Shown piece by piece: positions 1 to 8,892 of a DNA stretch of 64,000 nucleotides (position 1 is its first letter; every line of letters begins with the position of its first letter). The stretch covers positions 102,782 to 166,781 of the forward strand of contig NZ_JAJQQS010000021.1 in NCBI RefSeq assembly GCF_021228125.1, in the 5' to 3' direction. The DNA is from Streptomyces albireticuli (lineage in GTDB: Bacteria > Actinomycetota > Actinomycetes > Streptomycetales > Streptomycetaceae). The notes under the pieces are model-generated. The model saw only the letters and a list, made by a program, of their open reading frames with translations. It did not search any database and had not been told where the DNA came from. The position numbers were made by a program, and so were the translations under genes.

Positions 1-150
1 TTCGAAGGAGAGCTCGGCGCCGCATGCGGACGACGACTCCCCGATCAAGGATTCGGGCGCGGCAAGATCCGGCAGCTCGGGGTGGTACCGCTGAATGTCG
101 GCCCACGCCTGCGCCAGCTCTGCGGCGAGAACAGGTGGTGTCGTGCTCAC
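1..150 (-). CDS. Partial hypothetical protein (N-terminal 50 residues only)
   Basis: The reverse strand from position 150 reads GTG AGC ACG ACA and stays open to the window edge, exactly 50 codons, with mostly G/C third positions. The product begins MSTTPPVLAAELAQAW and continues into a helix-rich acidic stretch containing YHPELPDLAAP. I recognise the style of an actinobacterial hypothetical often found in accessory regions, but I cannot assign a function. The rest of the gene lies outside the window. A 9-bp hairpin (171-196) and an AT-rich stretch (about 198-210) lie upstream of the start. No clear Shine-Dalgarno is visible, so the exact start is uncertain. Confidence 0.55.
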   Translation of the reverse strand, partial: MSTTPPVLAAELAQAWADIQRYHPELPDLAAPESLIGESSSACGAELSFE

Positions 151-170
151 GTCGTGACAACGAGCGGGGG

Positions 171-196
171 TGGCCCGGTGTTCCGATACCGGGCCA
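171..196 (-). promoter_or_regulatory. Hairpin in the leader of the partial gene
   Basis: Perfect inverted repeat TGGCCCGGT (171-179) and ACCGGGCCA (188-196) with an 8-nt loop. It lies 21 nt upstream of the GTG start on the minus strand and just downstream of an AT-rich stretch that could be the promoter. It could be a leader structure or an attenuator; nothing else is seen between 151 and 349. Confidence 0.4.
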
Positions 197-349
197 TCCC
201 AAATATTTTGCACGTACCAGTCAGTTTCACGCTCATGCGTCGCGACGAGGGCGGGTGCGCAGATCTATGGAGAACCCGCGCACCCGTTCGCAAGCCGGGA
301 CGTACTGACTCCCCGGTAAGCGCGCATCACGGGGGCGTACCGATGGGGG

Positions 350-373
350 GACGCCCCCGCGCGCGGGGGCGTC
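350..373 (-). terminator. Hairpin terminator of proS
   Basis: Perfect inverted repeat with arms GACGCCCCC and GGGGGCGTC around GCGCGC. It overlaps the last two bases of the proS stop codon and has no U-tract, as is common in Streptomyces. Confidence 0.6.
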
Positions 374-1787
374 AGTAGGCGCGGGCCACGATGGCGATGG
401 TGCCCGGCGCGTCGTCCGCGTCCGGCACGGAGCCGTCCTCGCCGACCAGGCAGCGCACGGACACGGCCTGCTCGGCCAGCTTGGCCTCGCCCTCCGGGCC
501 GAGGTCGGCCCACGGGATACGCGCCCAGCCGCCGGCCACGGCGGCCTCGGCGGCCTCCTCGATGGTCGCCACGTCGGTCGTACGGGCCTCACGGCGCTCG
601 CGCGACTCCGCCAGCAGCGTGGCCTGGTCCTCCTCCAGGACCTTCGGCAGCAGCGCGACGAGCTCGTCGAGGCGGACCGGCGCCTTGCCGCCCGGGATGC
701 GGCGGGCCAGCATCGCGGTGCCGTTCTCCAGGTCGCGCGGACCGACCTCGATGCGCACCGGTACGCCCTTGAGCTCCCAGTCCACGGCACGGCGGCCGAA
801 GGGGGTGTCGGTGCGGTCGTCGACCTGCACGCGGATGCCCGCGGCCTTGAGCTGGTCGCCGATCTCGCGGACCTTGGCGATCACGGCGTCGTCGCCCTTG
901 ATCGCGAGGACCACGGCCTGGACGGAGGCCAGGCGCGGCGGGACCCGCAGGCCGCTGTCGTCGCCGTGGGACATGATCAGACCGCCGACCATCCGGGTCG
1001 AGACGCCCCAGGAGGTCTGCCAGACCATCTCCTGCTGCCCGTCCTTCGACAGGTAGGAGGTGTTGAACGCCTTGGCGAAGTTCTGGCCCAGCTCGTGGCT
1101 GGTGCCCATCTGGAGGGCCTTGCCGTCACCCATCATGCCCTCGAGGGTGAGGGTGTTGATGGCGCCCGCGAAGCGCTCCTTGGCCGTCTTGCGACCCAGG
1201 ACGACGTCGATGCCCAGGACGTTGACCATGAAGTCGTAGTAGACGTCGCGGTGGATCCGGGCGGCGTAGTCGCGGGCGTCCTCGTACGTGGCGTGGGCGG
1301 TGTGGCCCTCCTGCCAGAGGAACTCGCTGGTGCGCAGGAAGACGCGCGGGCGCATCTCCCAACGGACCACGTTGGCCCACTGGTTGATCAGCAGGGGCAG
1401 GTCGCGGTAGCTCTGCACCCACTTGGAGAAGTACTCGTTGATGATCGTCTCGGAGGTGGGCCGGACGACGACCGGCTCGTCCAGCTCCTTGCCGCCGCCG
1501 TGCGTGACGACCGCGAGCTCGGGCGCGAAGCCCTCGACGTGCTCGGCCTCCCGCGTCAGGTAGGACTGCGGGATGAAGAGGGGGAAGTACGCGTTGGAGG
1601 CGCCCGCGTCCTTGATGCGCGCGTCCATCTCCTGCTGCATGCGCTCCCAGAGCCCGTACCCGTACGGGCGGATGACCATGGTGCCGCGCACCGGGCCGTT
1701 GTCGGCCAGCTCGGCCTTGTTGATCAAGTCCTGGTACCAGCGCGGGAAGTCGTCCGCCTGGGGGGTGAGAATGGGAGCCTTTGCCAT
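372..1787 (-). CDS. proS: Prolyl-tRNA synthetase, short eukaryote/archaeal-like type
   Basis: Charges tRNA-Pro with proline in the cytosol. 471 residues starting MAKAPILTPQ. Class II synthetase motifs are visible: the motif 1 region at about 31-50, VVVRPTSETIINEYF near 106-120, motif 2 RTSEFLWQEGHTAH at 152-165, and motif 3 around 270-288 (SHGDDSGLRVPP). The length, the absence of the roughly 180-residue editing insertion of bacterial-type ProRS, and the C-terminal tyrosine (IVARAY) identify the eukaryote/archaeal-like form. The open frame continues upstream to 2087, but the ATG at 1787 is where homology begins. The better-known Streptomyces proS is longer and lies near nusA-infB, so this may be a second, acquired copy. 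That is inference, because the rest of the genome is not visible. Confidence 0.93.
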   Translation of the reverse strand: MAKAPILTPQADDFPRWYQDLINKAELADNGPVRGTMVIRPYGYGLWERMQQEMDARIKDAGASNAYFPLFIPQSYLTREAEHVEGFAPELAVVTHGGGKELDEPVVVRPTSETIINEYFSKWVQSYRDLPLLINQWANVVRWEMRPRVFLRTSEFLWQEGHTAHATYEDARDYAARIHRDVYYDFMVNVLGIDVVLGRKTAKERFAGAINTLTLEGMMGDGKALQMGTSHELGQNFAKAFNTSYLSKDGQQEMVWQTSWGVSTRMVGGLIMSHGDDSGLRVPPRLASVQAVVLAIKGDDAVIAKVREIGDQLKAAGIRVQVDDRTDTPFGRRAVDWELKGVPVRIEVGPRDLENGTAMLARRIPGGKAPVRLDELVALLPKVLEEDQATLLAESRERREARTTDVATIEEAAEAAVAGGWARIPWADLGPEGEAKLAEQAVSVRCLVGEDGSVPDADDAPGTIAIVARAY

Positions 1788-2077
1788 GGTGCGAATGGTA
1801 CGGGGCCGATCCGTCCGAGCGTGAATCCTCTCCTCACCCACCCCCGCGGCGGACCGCCCGCCGGGGCGCGCGCCACCCCCGGCTTCCCGTGCGCGGGCAC
1901 GCGGCACATGCCATCGTGGGCATACGGGCAGTGTTCTCGCGCCACCCTCTGGACTCGGGGACGGAAGCGGAGTTCTCTGGCAATACGGGGGTGCTTCACA
2001 GCAGCGCGCACGGCAGCACATGGGGGCGGGGCAGATTCGGGCACGCACACGTCTCTCGGCGGATTGGGGCGCTTTCG

Positions 2078-2911
2078 ATGACACCAACGCTCGTGCGGCG
2101 GCACCTGCCGTCCTCTTCGTCGCCCGGGTCCATGACCCGGGCCCGCGACTGGGCGGAGATCCAGGAACGGATGCTGGTGCCGCTCTACGAAGCGGTGTAC
2201 GAACGGCTGGAGGTCGGCGCCGGCACCCGGCTGCTCAGCCTGGGCTGCGGTTCCGGGCTGGCCCTCCTGATGGCGGCGGGCCGCGGCGCCTCGGTCCGCG
2301 GGGTCGACGCCGACGAGCGGCGGCTGACACTGGCCCGTGAGCGCCTGGTGCCGGAGGGCGCCCGCGAGGACGGCGCCCGCCTGGGGCACGGCGGCCCCGA
2401 GTCCGTCGTGGACCCCGGCGGTCCGGCGTTCAACCTCGTCACCGCCTTCGACCCGCTGTACTGCGCGGGCGGCAGCGCCCGCGGCATGGCCGGGGCACTC
2501 GCCCGGGCGGCCGACTTCGCCGAGCACGGCGCCCCCGTCGTCCTGGCCGGCTGGGGCCCCCAGGAGCGCTGCGCGGCCTCCGGAGCGCTCAGGGTCGCGG
2601 CCCGGCTCGCGGACCCCATGTGCGCCCCCGCGCGCTGGCGCCCGAGCGGGCGCGACGACCTGGAGGAGCTCGCCCAGCGGGCCGGACTGCGCCCCGACGG
2701 CTCGGGCCGGGTGGCGTGCCCGTACGGCTACGCCGACATGGGCAGCGCGGTGCGCGGCATGCTCTCCACGGGCGCGTTCGACGCGGCGGCGCGGGCCACG
2801 GACGAGGAGCAGGTCACCAAGGAGCTGGCCGAGGCGCTCCACCCGTACCTGCGCCGTGACGGCACGGTATGGATGCCCAACGTCTTCCGCTACCTCATAG
2901 CCCGGGTCTGA
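2078..2911 (+). CDS. SAM-dependent methyltransferase, substrate unknown
   Basis: 277-residue class I methyltransferase-like protein. Motif I, LLSLGCGSGLALL, lies at about 52-64 and is followed by a putative acidic motif II (VRGVDADERRL). After this come a hydrophobic strand with a DPLYC segment in the motif IV position and a C-terminal part with alternating strands and helices. It resembles the small-molecule/UbiE-like methyltransferases. The chosen ATG is preceded by GGATTGGGGC; an internal ATG at 2132 is possible. It is divergent from proS across a 290-nt gap in which I see no other gene, and convergent with ffh. No partner gene hints at the substrate. Confidence 0.75.
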   Translation: MTPTLVRRHLPSSSSPGSMTRARDWAEIQERMLVPLYEAVYERLEVGAGTRLLSLGCGSGLALLMAAGRGASVRGVDADERRLTLARERLVPEGAREDGARLGHGGPESVVDPGGPAFNLVTAFDPLYCAGGSARGMAGALARAADFAEHGAPVVLAGWGPQERCAASGALRVAARLADPMCAPARWRPSGRDDLEELAQRAGLRPDGSGRVACPYGYADMGSAVRGMLSTGAFDAAARATDEEQVTKELAEALHPYLRRDGTVWMPNVFRYLIARV

Positions 2912-2933
2912 CGCACACCGTTCCCGGCACACA

Positions 2934-2960
2934 CCGTAAGGACGCGCGCGAGCCTTACGG
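2934..2960 (+). terminator. Terminator after the methyltransferase gene
   Basis: Arms CCGTAAGG (2934-2941) and CCTTACGG (2953-2960), 22 nt after the stop of the plus-strand gene. Confidence 0.6.
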
Positions 2961-3001
2961 CACGAGTGGACGCGCGCCCGGTCACCCACCGCGCCGTACG
3001 A

Positions 3002-3037
3002 CGGAAGCCCCCCGCGGCCGACCGCGAGGGGCTTCCG
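3002..3037 (-). terminator. Terminator of ffh, possibly bidirectional
   Basis: Arms CGGAAGCCCC (3002-3011) and GGGGCTTCCG (3028-3037) between the convergent methyltransferase and ffh stop codons. Confidence 0.7.
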
Positions 3038-3050
3038 GCTGTCCGTAAGG

Positions 3051-4598
3051 TCAGCCCATGAACTTCTTGAACTCGTCCGGCAGTTCGAAGTTCTGCGCGG
3101 GCTGGCCGCCCTGCGGCAGGCCCAGCGGGTTCTCCGCCTGCTGCTCGCGGCGCGCGGCCGCGGCCTGCTCCTCGGCCTTGCGCTTCATCGGGTTACCGCT
3201 CTTGCGCTTGCCCTTGGCCTGCTTGACCTGCTTCTTCTTACGGGCCGCACCGCCACCCATGCCCGGCATACCGGGCATCCCGGGCATGCCGCCGCCCTGG
3301 GCCATGCGGGACATCATCTTGCGGGCGTCGAAGAAGCGCTCCACCAGGTTCTTCACGGCGCTGACGTCCACGCCGGAGCCCTTGGCGATACGGGCGCGAC
3401 GGGAACCGTTGATGATCGTCGGGTCCTGGCGCTCGGCCGGGGTCATCGACTTGATGATCGCGGCGGTGCGGTCGACGTCGCGCTCGTCGAGGTTGTTGAT
3501 CTGGTCCTTGATCTGACCCATGCCGGGCAGCATCCCGAGCAGCTTGCTGATGCTGCCCATCTTGCGGACCTGCTCCATCTGGGACAGGAAGTCGTCGAGC
3601 GTGAACTCCTTCGGCCCCTTCGCCAGCTTGGCCGCCATCTTCTCGGCCTCGTCCTGGCTGAAGGTCTGCTCGGCCTTCTCGATGAGGCTGAGCATGTCGC
3701 CCATGCCGAGGATGCGGGACGCCATGCGGTCCGGGTGGAACGCGTCGAAGTCGTCCAGCTTCTCGCCGTTGGAGGCGAACATGACCTGCTTGCCGGTCAC
3801 GTGCGCGACCGACAGCGCGGCACCACCGCGGGCGTCGCCGTCGAGCTTGGAGAGCACCACGCCGTCGAAGCCGACGCCGTCGCGGAAGGCCTCGGCGGTG
3901 TTGACCGCGTCCTGACCGATCATCGCGTCGACGACGAAGAGGACCTCGTCCGGGCTGACGGCGTCGCGGATGTCCGCGGCCTGCCGCATCAGCTCCTGGT
4001 CGATGCCGAGGCGGCCGGCGGTGTCGACGATCACGACGTCGTGCTGCTTGGAGCGGGCGAACTCGACGGAGTCCTTGGCGACCTGGACCGGGTCACCGAC
4101 GCCGTTGCCCGGCTCCGGGGCGTAGATCGCGACACCGGCGCGCTCGGCGACGACCGCGAGCTGGTTGACGGCGTTGGGGCGCTGGAGGTCACAGGCGACG
4201 AGCAGCGGGGCGTGGCCCTGGCCCTTGAGCCAGTGGCCGAGCTTTCCGGCCAGCGTCGTCTTACCGGCACCCTGGAGACCGGCGAGCATGATGACGGTCG
4301 GCGCGGTCTTGGCGAAGCGCAGGCGCCGGGTCTCGCCTCCGAGGATGCCGATGAGCTCCTCGTTGACGATCTTGATGACCTGCTGGGCGGGGTTGAGCGC
4401 CTGGGAGACCTCGGCGCCGAGGGCCCGCTCCTTGACCTGCTTGATGAACGAGCGGACGACGGGCAGGGCGACGTCGGCCTCGAGCAGGGCGATGCGGATC
4501 TCGCGTGCGGTGGCGTCGATGTCCGCCTCTGACAGGCGGCCCTTGCCCCGGAGGTTCTTGAACGTCGCTGCGAGGCGGTCGGAGAGGGTATCGAACAC
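3051..4598 (-). CDS. ffh: Signal recognition particle protein Ffh (SRP54)
   Basis: GTPase that binds SRP RNA and signal peptides and docks with FtsY at the membrane. 515 residues from a GTG start (product begins FDTLSDRLAATF). Order: N domain (1-90), G domain with G1 GLQGAGKTT at about 107-115, later DTAGRLG and SKLDGDARGG, then the Met-rich M domain from about 300. The tail has MPGMPGMPGMGGG, a lysine/arginine-rich stretch and the ending EFKKFMG. The frame is open to 4661, but SRP54 homology starts at VFDTL. The partner ftsY is 7 kb away on the same strand. The gene stands immediately downstream of glnD, the order also seen in mycobacteria. Confidence 0.97.
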   Translation of the reverse strand: MFDTLSDRLAATFKNLRGKGRLSEADIDATAREIRIALLEADVALPVVRSFIKQVKERALGAEVSQALNPAQQVIKIVNEELIGILGGETRRLRFAKTAPTVIMLAGLQGAGKTTLAGKLGHWLKGQGHAPLLVACDLQRPNAVNQLAVVAERAGVAIYAPEPGNGVGDPVQVAKDSVEFARSKQHDVVIVDTAGRLGIDQELMRQAADIRDAVSPDEVLFVVDAMIGQDAVNTAEAFRDGVGFDGVVLSKLDGDARGGAALSVAHVTGKQVMFASNGEKLDDFDAFHPDRMASRILGMGDMLSLIEKAEQTFSQDEAEKMAAKLAKGPKEFTLDDFLSQMEQVRKMGSISKLLGMLPGMGQIKDQINNLDERDVDRTAAIIKSMTPAERQDPTIINGSRRARIAKGSGVDVSAVKNLVERFFDARKMMSRMAQGGGMPGMPGMPGMGGGAARKKKQVKQAKGKRKSGNPMKRKAEEQAAAARREQQAENPLGLPQGGQPAQNFELPDEFKKFMG

Positions 4599-4674
4599 GG
4601 TGGTCGCGGATCCTTCTTGTCGGGTCTCAAGTCGGCGGCTGACCCCCAAGGGTATCCGCACACTCCTGGTGCGG

Positions 4675-7104
4675 TCAGCCGCCCAGTACCTGCTCCACCT
4701 CCAAGGCCACGGAAGCGGCCGCTCCGGACGTCAGCGGAACCCCCTCCCCCGTCGTCACGTAGAACGCGTCCACGGCATTGGAACCCAGCGTCGAGACGTG
4801 CGCGCTGCGCACCCACACCCCCGCCGCCTCCAGGGCACGGCCGATGCGGTGCAGCAGGCCGGGGGCGTCCTGGGCGCGCACCTCCAGCACCGTCGCGTCC
4901 CGCGATCCGCCGGTGGCGACGGTCACCCGGGGCGGCGCGTGCGTGATTCCCCTGCGCCGGTCGCTGTACGCGGCCTCGCGCTCGGCCAGCCGCGCCACGG
5001 CGTCGAGCGAGCCGTCCAGCACGCGCACGAGGTCGTTGCGCAACTGCGCGGGCTCCGGCAGGGAGCCGAACTCCGTCGCCACCCGCCAGTTCATGAGCAG
5101 CGCGCCGTCGACGGCCCGCAGTTCCGCCGCGCGGACGGTGAGGCGGTGCAGGGCCAGCAGCCCGGCCGTCGCGGGCAGCACCCCGGGCTGTTCCGGGACG
5201 GCGATCGTCAGCTCGACGCCGACCGGGACGGCCTCGTCGTCCGGGGCCGTGCCCTCCGGGCGCGAGCGCAGCCGGACGGCCGGGCCGCCGGTGCGCAGCG
5301 CCTCGGCGACGACGCGGGCGTCCTCGGCGGAGGGCGGGCCCGGCGCGGGGCGGTCCGGGGCGGCGCCGTCCGCGAGGGCCGCCGCCGCGCGCCGCGCCAG
5401 GTCCGCCACCAGCGAGGCGCGCCAGGCGCTCCAGGCCGCGGGGCCGGTGGCGAGGGCGTCGGCCTCGGTGAGGGCGTGCAGCAGCTCCAGGGTGCCGGGG
5501 TGCGCGACGGCGTCGGTGACGGCGCGGACCGTCGCGGGGTCGTCGAGGTCGCGGCGGGTGGCGGTCTCGACGAGCAGCAGGTGGTGGCGGACGAGCGTGG
5601 CCAGGACCTCGGTGTCGGCGGGGCCGAAGCCGATCCGGGCGGCCGCCTCCCGGGTGAGGGCCTCACCGGCCGTGGAGTGGTCGCCGGGCCGGCCCTTGCC
5701 GATGTCGTGCAGCAGAGCGGCGACGAGCAGCAGGTCGGGGCGACCGACGCCGCGCGCGAGGGCCGCCGCGCGGACGGCCGTCTCCACGAGGTGGCGGTCG
5801 ACGGTCCAGCGGTGCACGGGGTTGCGCTGCGGGCGCGAGCGCACGTGCTCCCACTCCGGCAGCAGCCGGGAGACGAGGCCCTCGGCGTCGAGGGCCTCCC
5901 AGACCGCGACGGCCGGCTCGCCCGCGCCGAGCAGCGTGACGAGCGCCTCGCGGGCCTCGGCCGGCCAGGGCACCGGCAACGGGCCCGCGGTGGCGGCGAG
6001 CCGGCGCGCGGCGTGCGGGGACAGCGGCAGGCCCGCCTGCGCCGCGGCCGCGGCGGCGCGGAGCGGCAGCACGGGGTCGCGCTCGGGCCGGGCCGTGCGG
6101 GCCAGCACGGCCTCGCCGTCCTGCTCGACGACGCCCTCGGCCAGCGGCACCCGCTCGGGCTCCACGAACCCGCCCCGGCCCCCGCGCCCGCCGAGGATCC
6201 GCCGCAGCCGGGGCCGGCCGGAGCGGGCGCGCAGCACGCGGCCGACCTCGCGCCAGGTCACGTCGGCGGCGTACGAGACGGTGCGCGCGGCCTCGTAGAC
6301 CTCGCGCAGGAGGGCGTCGGCACCGGACAGGCCGAGGGCCGTGGCGATCTGGTCCTGTTCCTGGAGGGCGAGCCGATCGGTGGCCCTGCCGGTGACCAGG
6401 TGGAGGGCGTCACGGGTGTCGAGCAGCAGGCCGCGGGCCCGCTCCAGGCCCTCGCGCGGGGCGTCCGCCAGCCAGGAGGCGGCGACGGCGCGCAGGGCGG
6501 TGGCGTCGCGGAGCCCGCCGCGCGCCTCCTTGAGGTCGGGCTCCAGCAGGAACCGCAGCTCGCCCTGGCGCCGGGCCCGGTCCTCGCCGAGTTCGCGCAG
6601 CTCCGGCAGTCTGAGCGGTGCCTGGGCCCGCCAGTCGGCGTAGGCGGTGGCGCGCAGGGCGGCGGTGAGCCGTTCGTCGCCGCCGAGGTGACGGGCGTCG
6701 AGCAGGCCGAGGTGGACCTTGAGGTCACCGGCCGCGGTCTTGCGGGCCTCGGCCGGGGTGCGCACGGAGTGGTCGAGCGCGAGGCCCATGTCCCACACCG
6801 GGTACCAGACGCGGTCGGCGATCGCGGCGATCTTCGAGGCGTCCGCGGAGCCGTCGTGCAGCAGCATGACGTCGAGGTCGCTGCGCGGGGACAGCTCCCC
6901 GCGCCCGTAGCCGCCGACGGCCACGAGGGCGACGCCGTGCGCCTCGCCGAGCAGCGCGGCCAGCCACTGGTCGGTGAGCCGGGCGAGCGCCGCGCGGCGG
7001 GGCGGCCCGGTCAGCGCGCCCTGGTGCAGGAGGCGCAGCCGGGCCGCCGCGTAACCGTCGGGGCGGGAGTCGCTCGCCGTGGTGGCCGGGGTGTCCGTCA
7101 ACAC
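4675..7104 (-). CDS. glnD: PII-protein nucleotidyltransferase GlnD
   Basis: Modifies and demodifies the PII protein GlnK according to nitrogen status; in Streptomyces the known modification is adenylylation rather than uridylylation. 809 residues. The nucleotidyltransferase domain has GGYGRGELSPRSDLDVMLL near residue 65. An HD hydrolase domain carries ALLHDIGKGRPGDHS in the middle. Two ACT domains (glutamine sensing) occupy the C-terminal 180 residues. The start is the GTG at 7104, preceded by AGGAGGGAG; an adjacent TTG is possible. It is last in the amtB-glnK-glnD operon, 16 nt after glnK. Confidence 0.95.
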   Translation of the reverse strand: MLTDTPATTASDSRPDGYAAARLRLLHQGALTGPPRRAALARLTDQWLAALLGEAHGVALVAVGGYGRGELSPRSDLDVMLLHDGSADASKIAAIADRVWYPVWDMGLALDHSVRTPAEARKTAAGDLKVHLGLLDARHLGGDERLTAALRATAYADWRAQAPLRLPELRELGEDRARRQGELRFLLEPDLKEARGGLRDATALRAVAASWLADAPREGLERARGLLLDTRDALHLVTGRATDRLALQEQDQIATALGLSGADALLREVYEAARTVSYAADVTWREVGRVLRARSGRPRLRRILGGRGGRGGFVEPERVPLAEGVVEQDGEAVLARTARPERDPVLPLRAAAAAAQAGLPLSPHAARRLAATAGPLPVPWPAEAREALVTLLGAGEPAVAVWEALDAEGLVSRLLPEWEHVRSRPQRNPVHRWTVDRHLVETAVRAAALARGVGRPDLLLVAALLHDIGKGRPGDHSTAGEALTREAAARIGFGPADTEVLATLVRHHLLLVETATRRDLDDPATVRAVTDAVAHPGTLELLHALTEADALATGPAAWSAWRASLVADLARRAAAALADGAAPDRPAPGPPSAEDARVVAEALRTGGPAVRLRSRPEGTAPDDEAVPVGVELTIAVPEQPGVLPATAGLLALHRLTVRAAELRAVDGALLMNWRVATEFGSLPEPAQLRNDLVRVLDGSLDAVARLAEREAAYSDRRRGITHAPPRVTVATGGSRDATVLEVRAQDAPGLLHRIGRALEAAGVWVRSAHVSTLGSNAVDAFYVTTGEGVPLTSGAAASVALEVEQVLGG

Positions 7105-7120
7105 AGGCTCCCTCCTGGGT

Positions 7121-7468
7121 TCACAGCGCGTCGGGTCCGCGCTCGCCGGTCCGGACGCGGACGACGGTCTCGACCGGGACCACCCAGACCTTGCCGTCAC
7201 CGATCTTTCCCTGGTCCCCCGAGCGGGCGGCGCGGACGATGATGTCGACGACGCTGTCGGCGTCGCCGTCCTCGGCGAGGACCTCTATGCGGATCTTCGG
7301 TACGAGGTCGACGGTGTACTCGGCGCCGCGGTAGACCTCGGTGTGGCCGCGCTGGCGGCCCGAACCGCTGGCCTCGCTGACGGTCATGCCCCGGACGCCG
7401 TAGGTCCGCAGTGCGGCCTTGATCTCGTCGACCATGTGCGGCTTGACGACCGCGGTGATGAGCTTCAT
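7121..7468 (-). CDS. glnK: PII signal transduction protein GlnK
   Basis: Trimeric nitrogen sensor that binds ATP/ADP and 2-oxoglutarate and blocks AmtB when nitrogen is plentiful. 115 residues starting MKLITAVVKPHMVDEI. The T-loop contains RGAEYTVD with Tyr-51, the residue modified by GlnD. The ATPase-like glycine pattern SGDQGKIGDGKVWV and VRVRTGERG follow near the C-terminus. Its ATG overlaps the amtB stop by 4 nt (ATGA), implying translational coupling with the transporter it regulates. Confidence 0.97.
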   Translation of the reverse strand: MKLITAVVKPHMVDEIKAALRTYGVRGMTVSEASGSGRQRGHTEVYRGAEYTVDLVPKIRIEVLAEDGDADSVVDIIVRAARSGDQGKIGDGKVWVVPVETVVRVRTGERGPDAL

Positions 7469-8790
7469 GCGTCCACCTTCTTGTTCGCCTTCTTGTCCTG
7501 CGTCCCGCCCTGATCGTCCCGGTCCCCGTCCCGGTCGGTGCGGCCGGGACCCGCGGGGTGTCCGCCGCCGCGGGTGGCGGAGACGCCGCCGACCGCGCTG
7601 AAGTCGTAGGCGGTCTCGGCGTGGAACGCCTGGTCGATGCCGCCGAGCTCGTCGTCCTCGTCGGCCCGGAGGCCGATCGTCTTGTCGACGAGCTTGGCCA
7701 GGAGCCAGGAGGCGACGAAGGAGTAGGCCATCACCGCGAACGCCCCGGCGGCCTGCCGGCCGAGCTGGGTGAGGCCGCCGACGCCGCCGGTGGCCAGGAG
7801 GCCGACGAGCAGGGTGCCGATGACGCCGCCGACGAGGTGCACGCCGACCACGTCGAGGGAGTCGTCGAAGCCGAGCTTGAACTTGATCCCGACGGCCCAG
7901 GCGCAGACGGATCCGGCCACGAGGCCGATGAGGACGGCCCCGAAGGCGTTCACGGCCGCGCCCGCCGGGGTGATGGCGACGAGGCCCGCGACGGCTCCGG
8001 AGGCGGCGCCGAGCGTGGTGAACGCGCCGTGCCGGACGCGCTCGTAGGCGAGCCAGCCGAGCATCGCGGCGCCGGTCGCCACCTGGGTGTTCAGCGCCAT
8101 GTTGGCGGCGGTGCCGTTGGCGGCGAGCGCCGAGCCGGCGTTGAAGCCGAACCAGCCGAACCACAGCAGGCCCGCGCCGAGCATCACCAGCGGCAGGCTG
8201 TGCGGGCGCATCGGGTCCTTCTTGAAGCCGATGCGCTTGCCGACGACGAGGACCGCGGCGAGGGCGCCGACTCCGGCGTTGATGTGGACGGCCGTGCCTC
8301 CGGCGAAGTCGATCACCTTGAGCTTGAAGAGCCAGCCGTCGGCCTGCCAGACCCAGTGGGCGACGGGGAAGTAGACGATGCTCACCCAGAGGGTGATGAA
8401 GACCGCCCAGGCGCTGAACTTCACCCGGTCCGCCAGCGCCCCGCTCATCAGCGCGGGGGTGATGACCGCGAACATCAGCTGGAAGAGGGCGAAGGCGAAG
8501 ACCGGGATGCCTTCCTTGCCGCCGGTCAGGGTCTCCGGGCTGATGCCCTTGAGGCCGACGTGGTCGAAGCCGCCCAGCAGGCCGGCGCCGATGTCGTCGC
8601 CGAAGGCGAGGGAGTAGCCGTAGAGGACCCACAGCACGGTGACGATGCCGAGCGAGACGAAGGACATCATCAGCATGTTGAGGGCGCTCTTGACCCGCAC
8701 CATGCCGCCGTAGAAGAAGGCCAGTCCCGGTGTCATCAGCATGACGAGCGCGGCACTGATCAATACGAAAGCGGTATCTGCGCCATTCAC
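7465..8790 (-). CDS. amtB: Ammonium transporter AmtB
   Basis: Trimeric membrane channel for ammonium/ammonia. 441 residues, about 11 transmembrane helices. Visible family signatures are LAFFYGGMVR near residue 25, the first pore histidine in DFAGGTAVHINAGVGAL, and the second in DVVGVHLVGGVIGTLL. The cytosolic tail is long, charged and lysine-rich at its end (KKANKKVDA). GTG start at 8790 preceded by GAGGGGA. First gene of the amtB-glnK-glnD operon. The upstream region carries a GlnR-like box (8893-8928), so nitrogen-dependent control by GlnR is expected from the family's known biology. Confidence 0.96.
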   Translation of the reverse strand: MNGADTAFVLISAALVMLMTPGLAFFYGGMVRVKSALNMLMMSFVSLGIVTVLWVLYGYSLAFGDDIGAGLLGGFDHVGLKGISPETLTGGKEGIPVFAFALFQLMFAVITPALMSGALADRVKFSAWAVFITLWVSIVYFPVAHWVWQADGWLFKLKVIDFAGGTAVHINAGVGALAAVLVVGKRIGFKKDPMRPHSLPLVMLGAGLLWFGWFGFNAGSALAANGTAANMALNTQVATGAAMLGWLAYERVRHGAFTTLGAASGAVAGLVAITPAGAAVNAFGAVLIGLVAGSVCAWAVGIKFKLGFDDSLDVVGVHLVGGVIGTLLVGLLATGGVGGLTQLGRQAAGAFAVMAYSFVASWLLAKLVDKTIGLRADEDDELGGIDQAFHAETAYDFSAVGGVSATRGGGHPAGPGRTDRDGDRDDQGGTQDKKANKKVDA

Positions 8791-8892
8791 GGTCGCGTCC
8801 CCTCACAGCGGCGGCCCGTACGGGCAGGATCTCAGCGGGCCGGTTTTCGCCATGAGGTTCGCGCAGCGGGATTTCAGTCGATGCGGCCGGTT

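Noticed and set aside
1788..2087. N-terminal extension of proS by 100 residues
   Set aside because: The extension is Pro/Arg-rich low complexity; family homology begins exactly at MAKAPILTPQ.
4165..7242. A 1025-residue plus-strand open frame across ffh and glnD
   Set aside because: It spans two well-supported minus-strand genes and has no recognisable domain.
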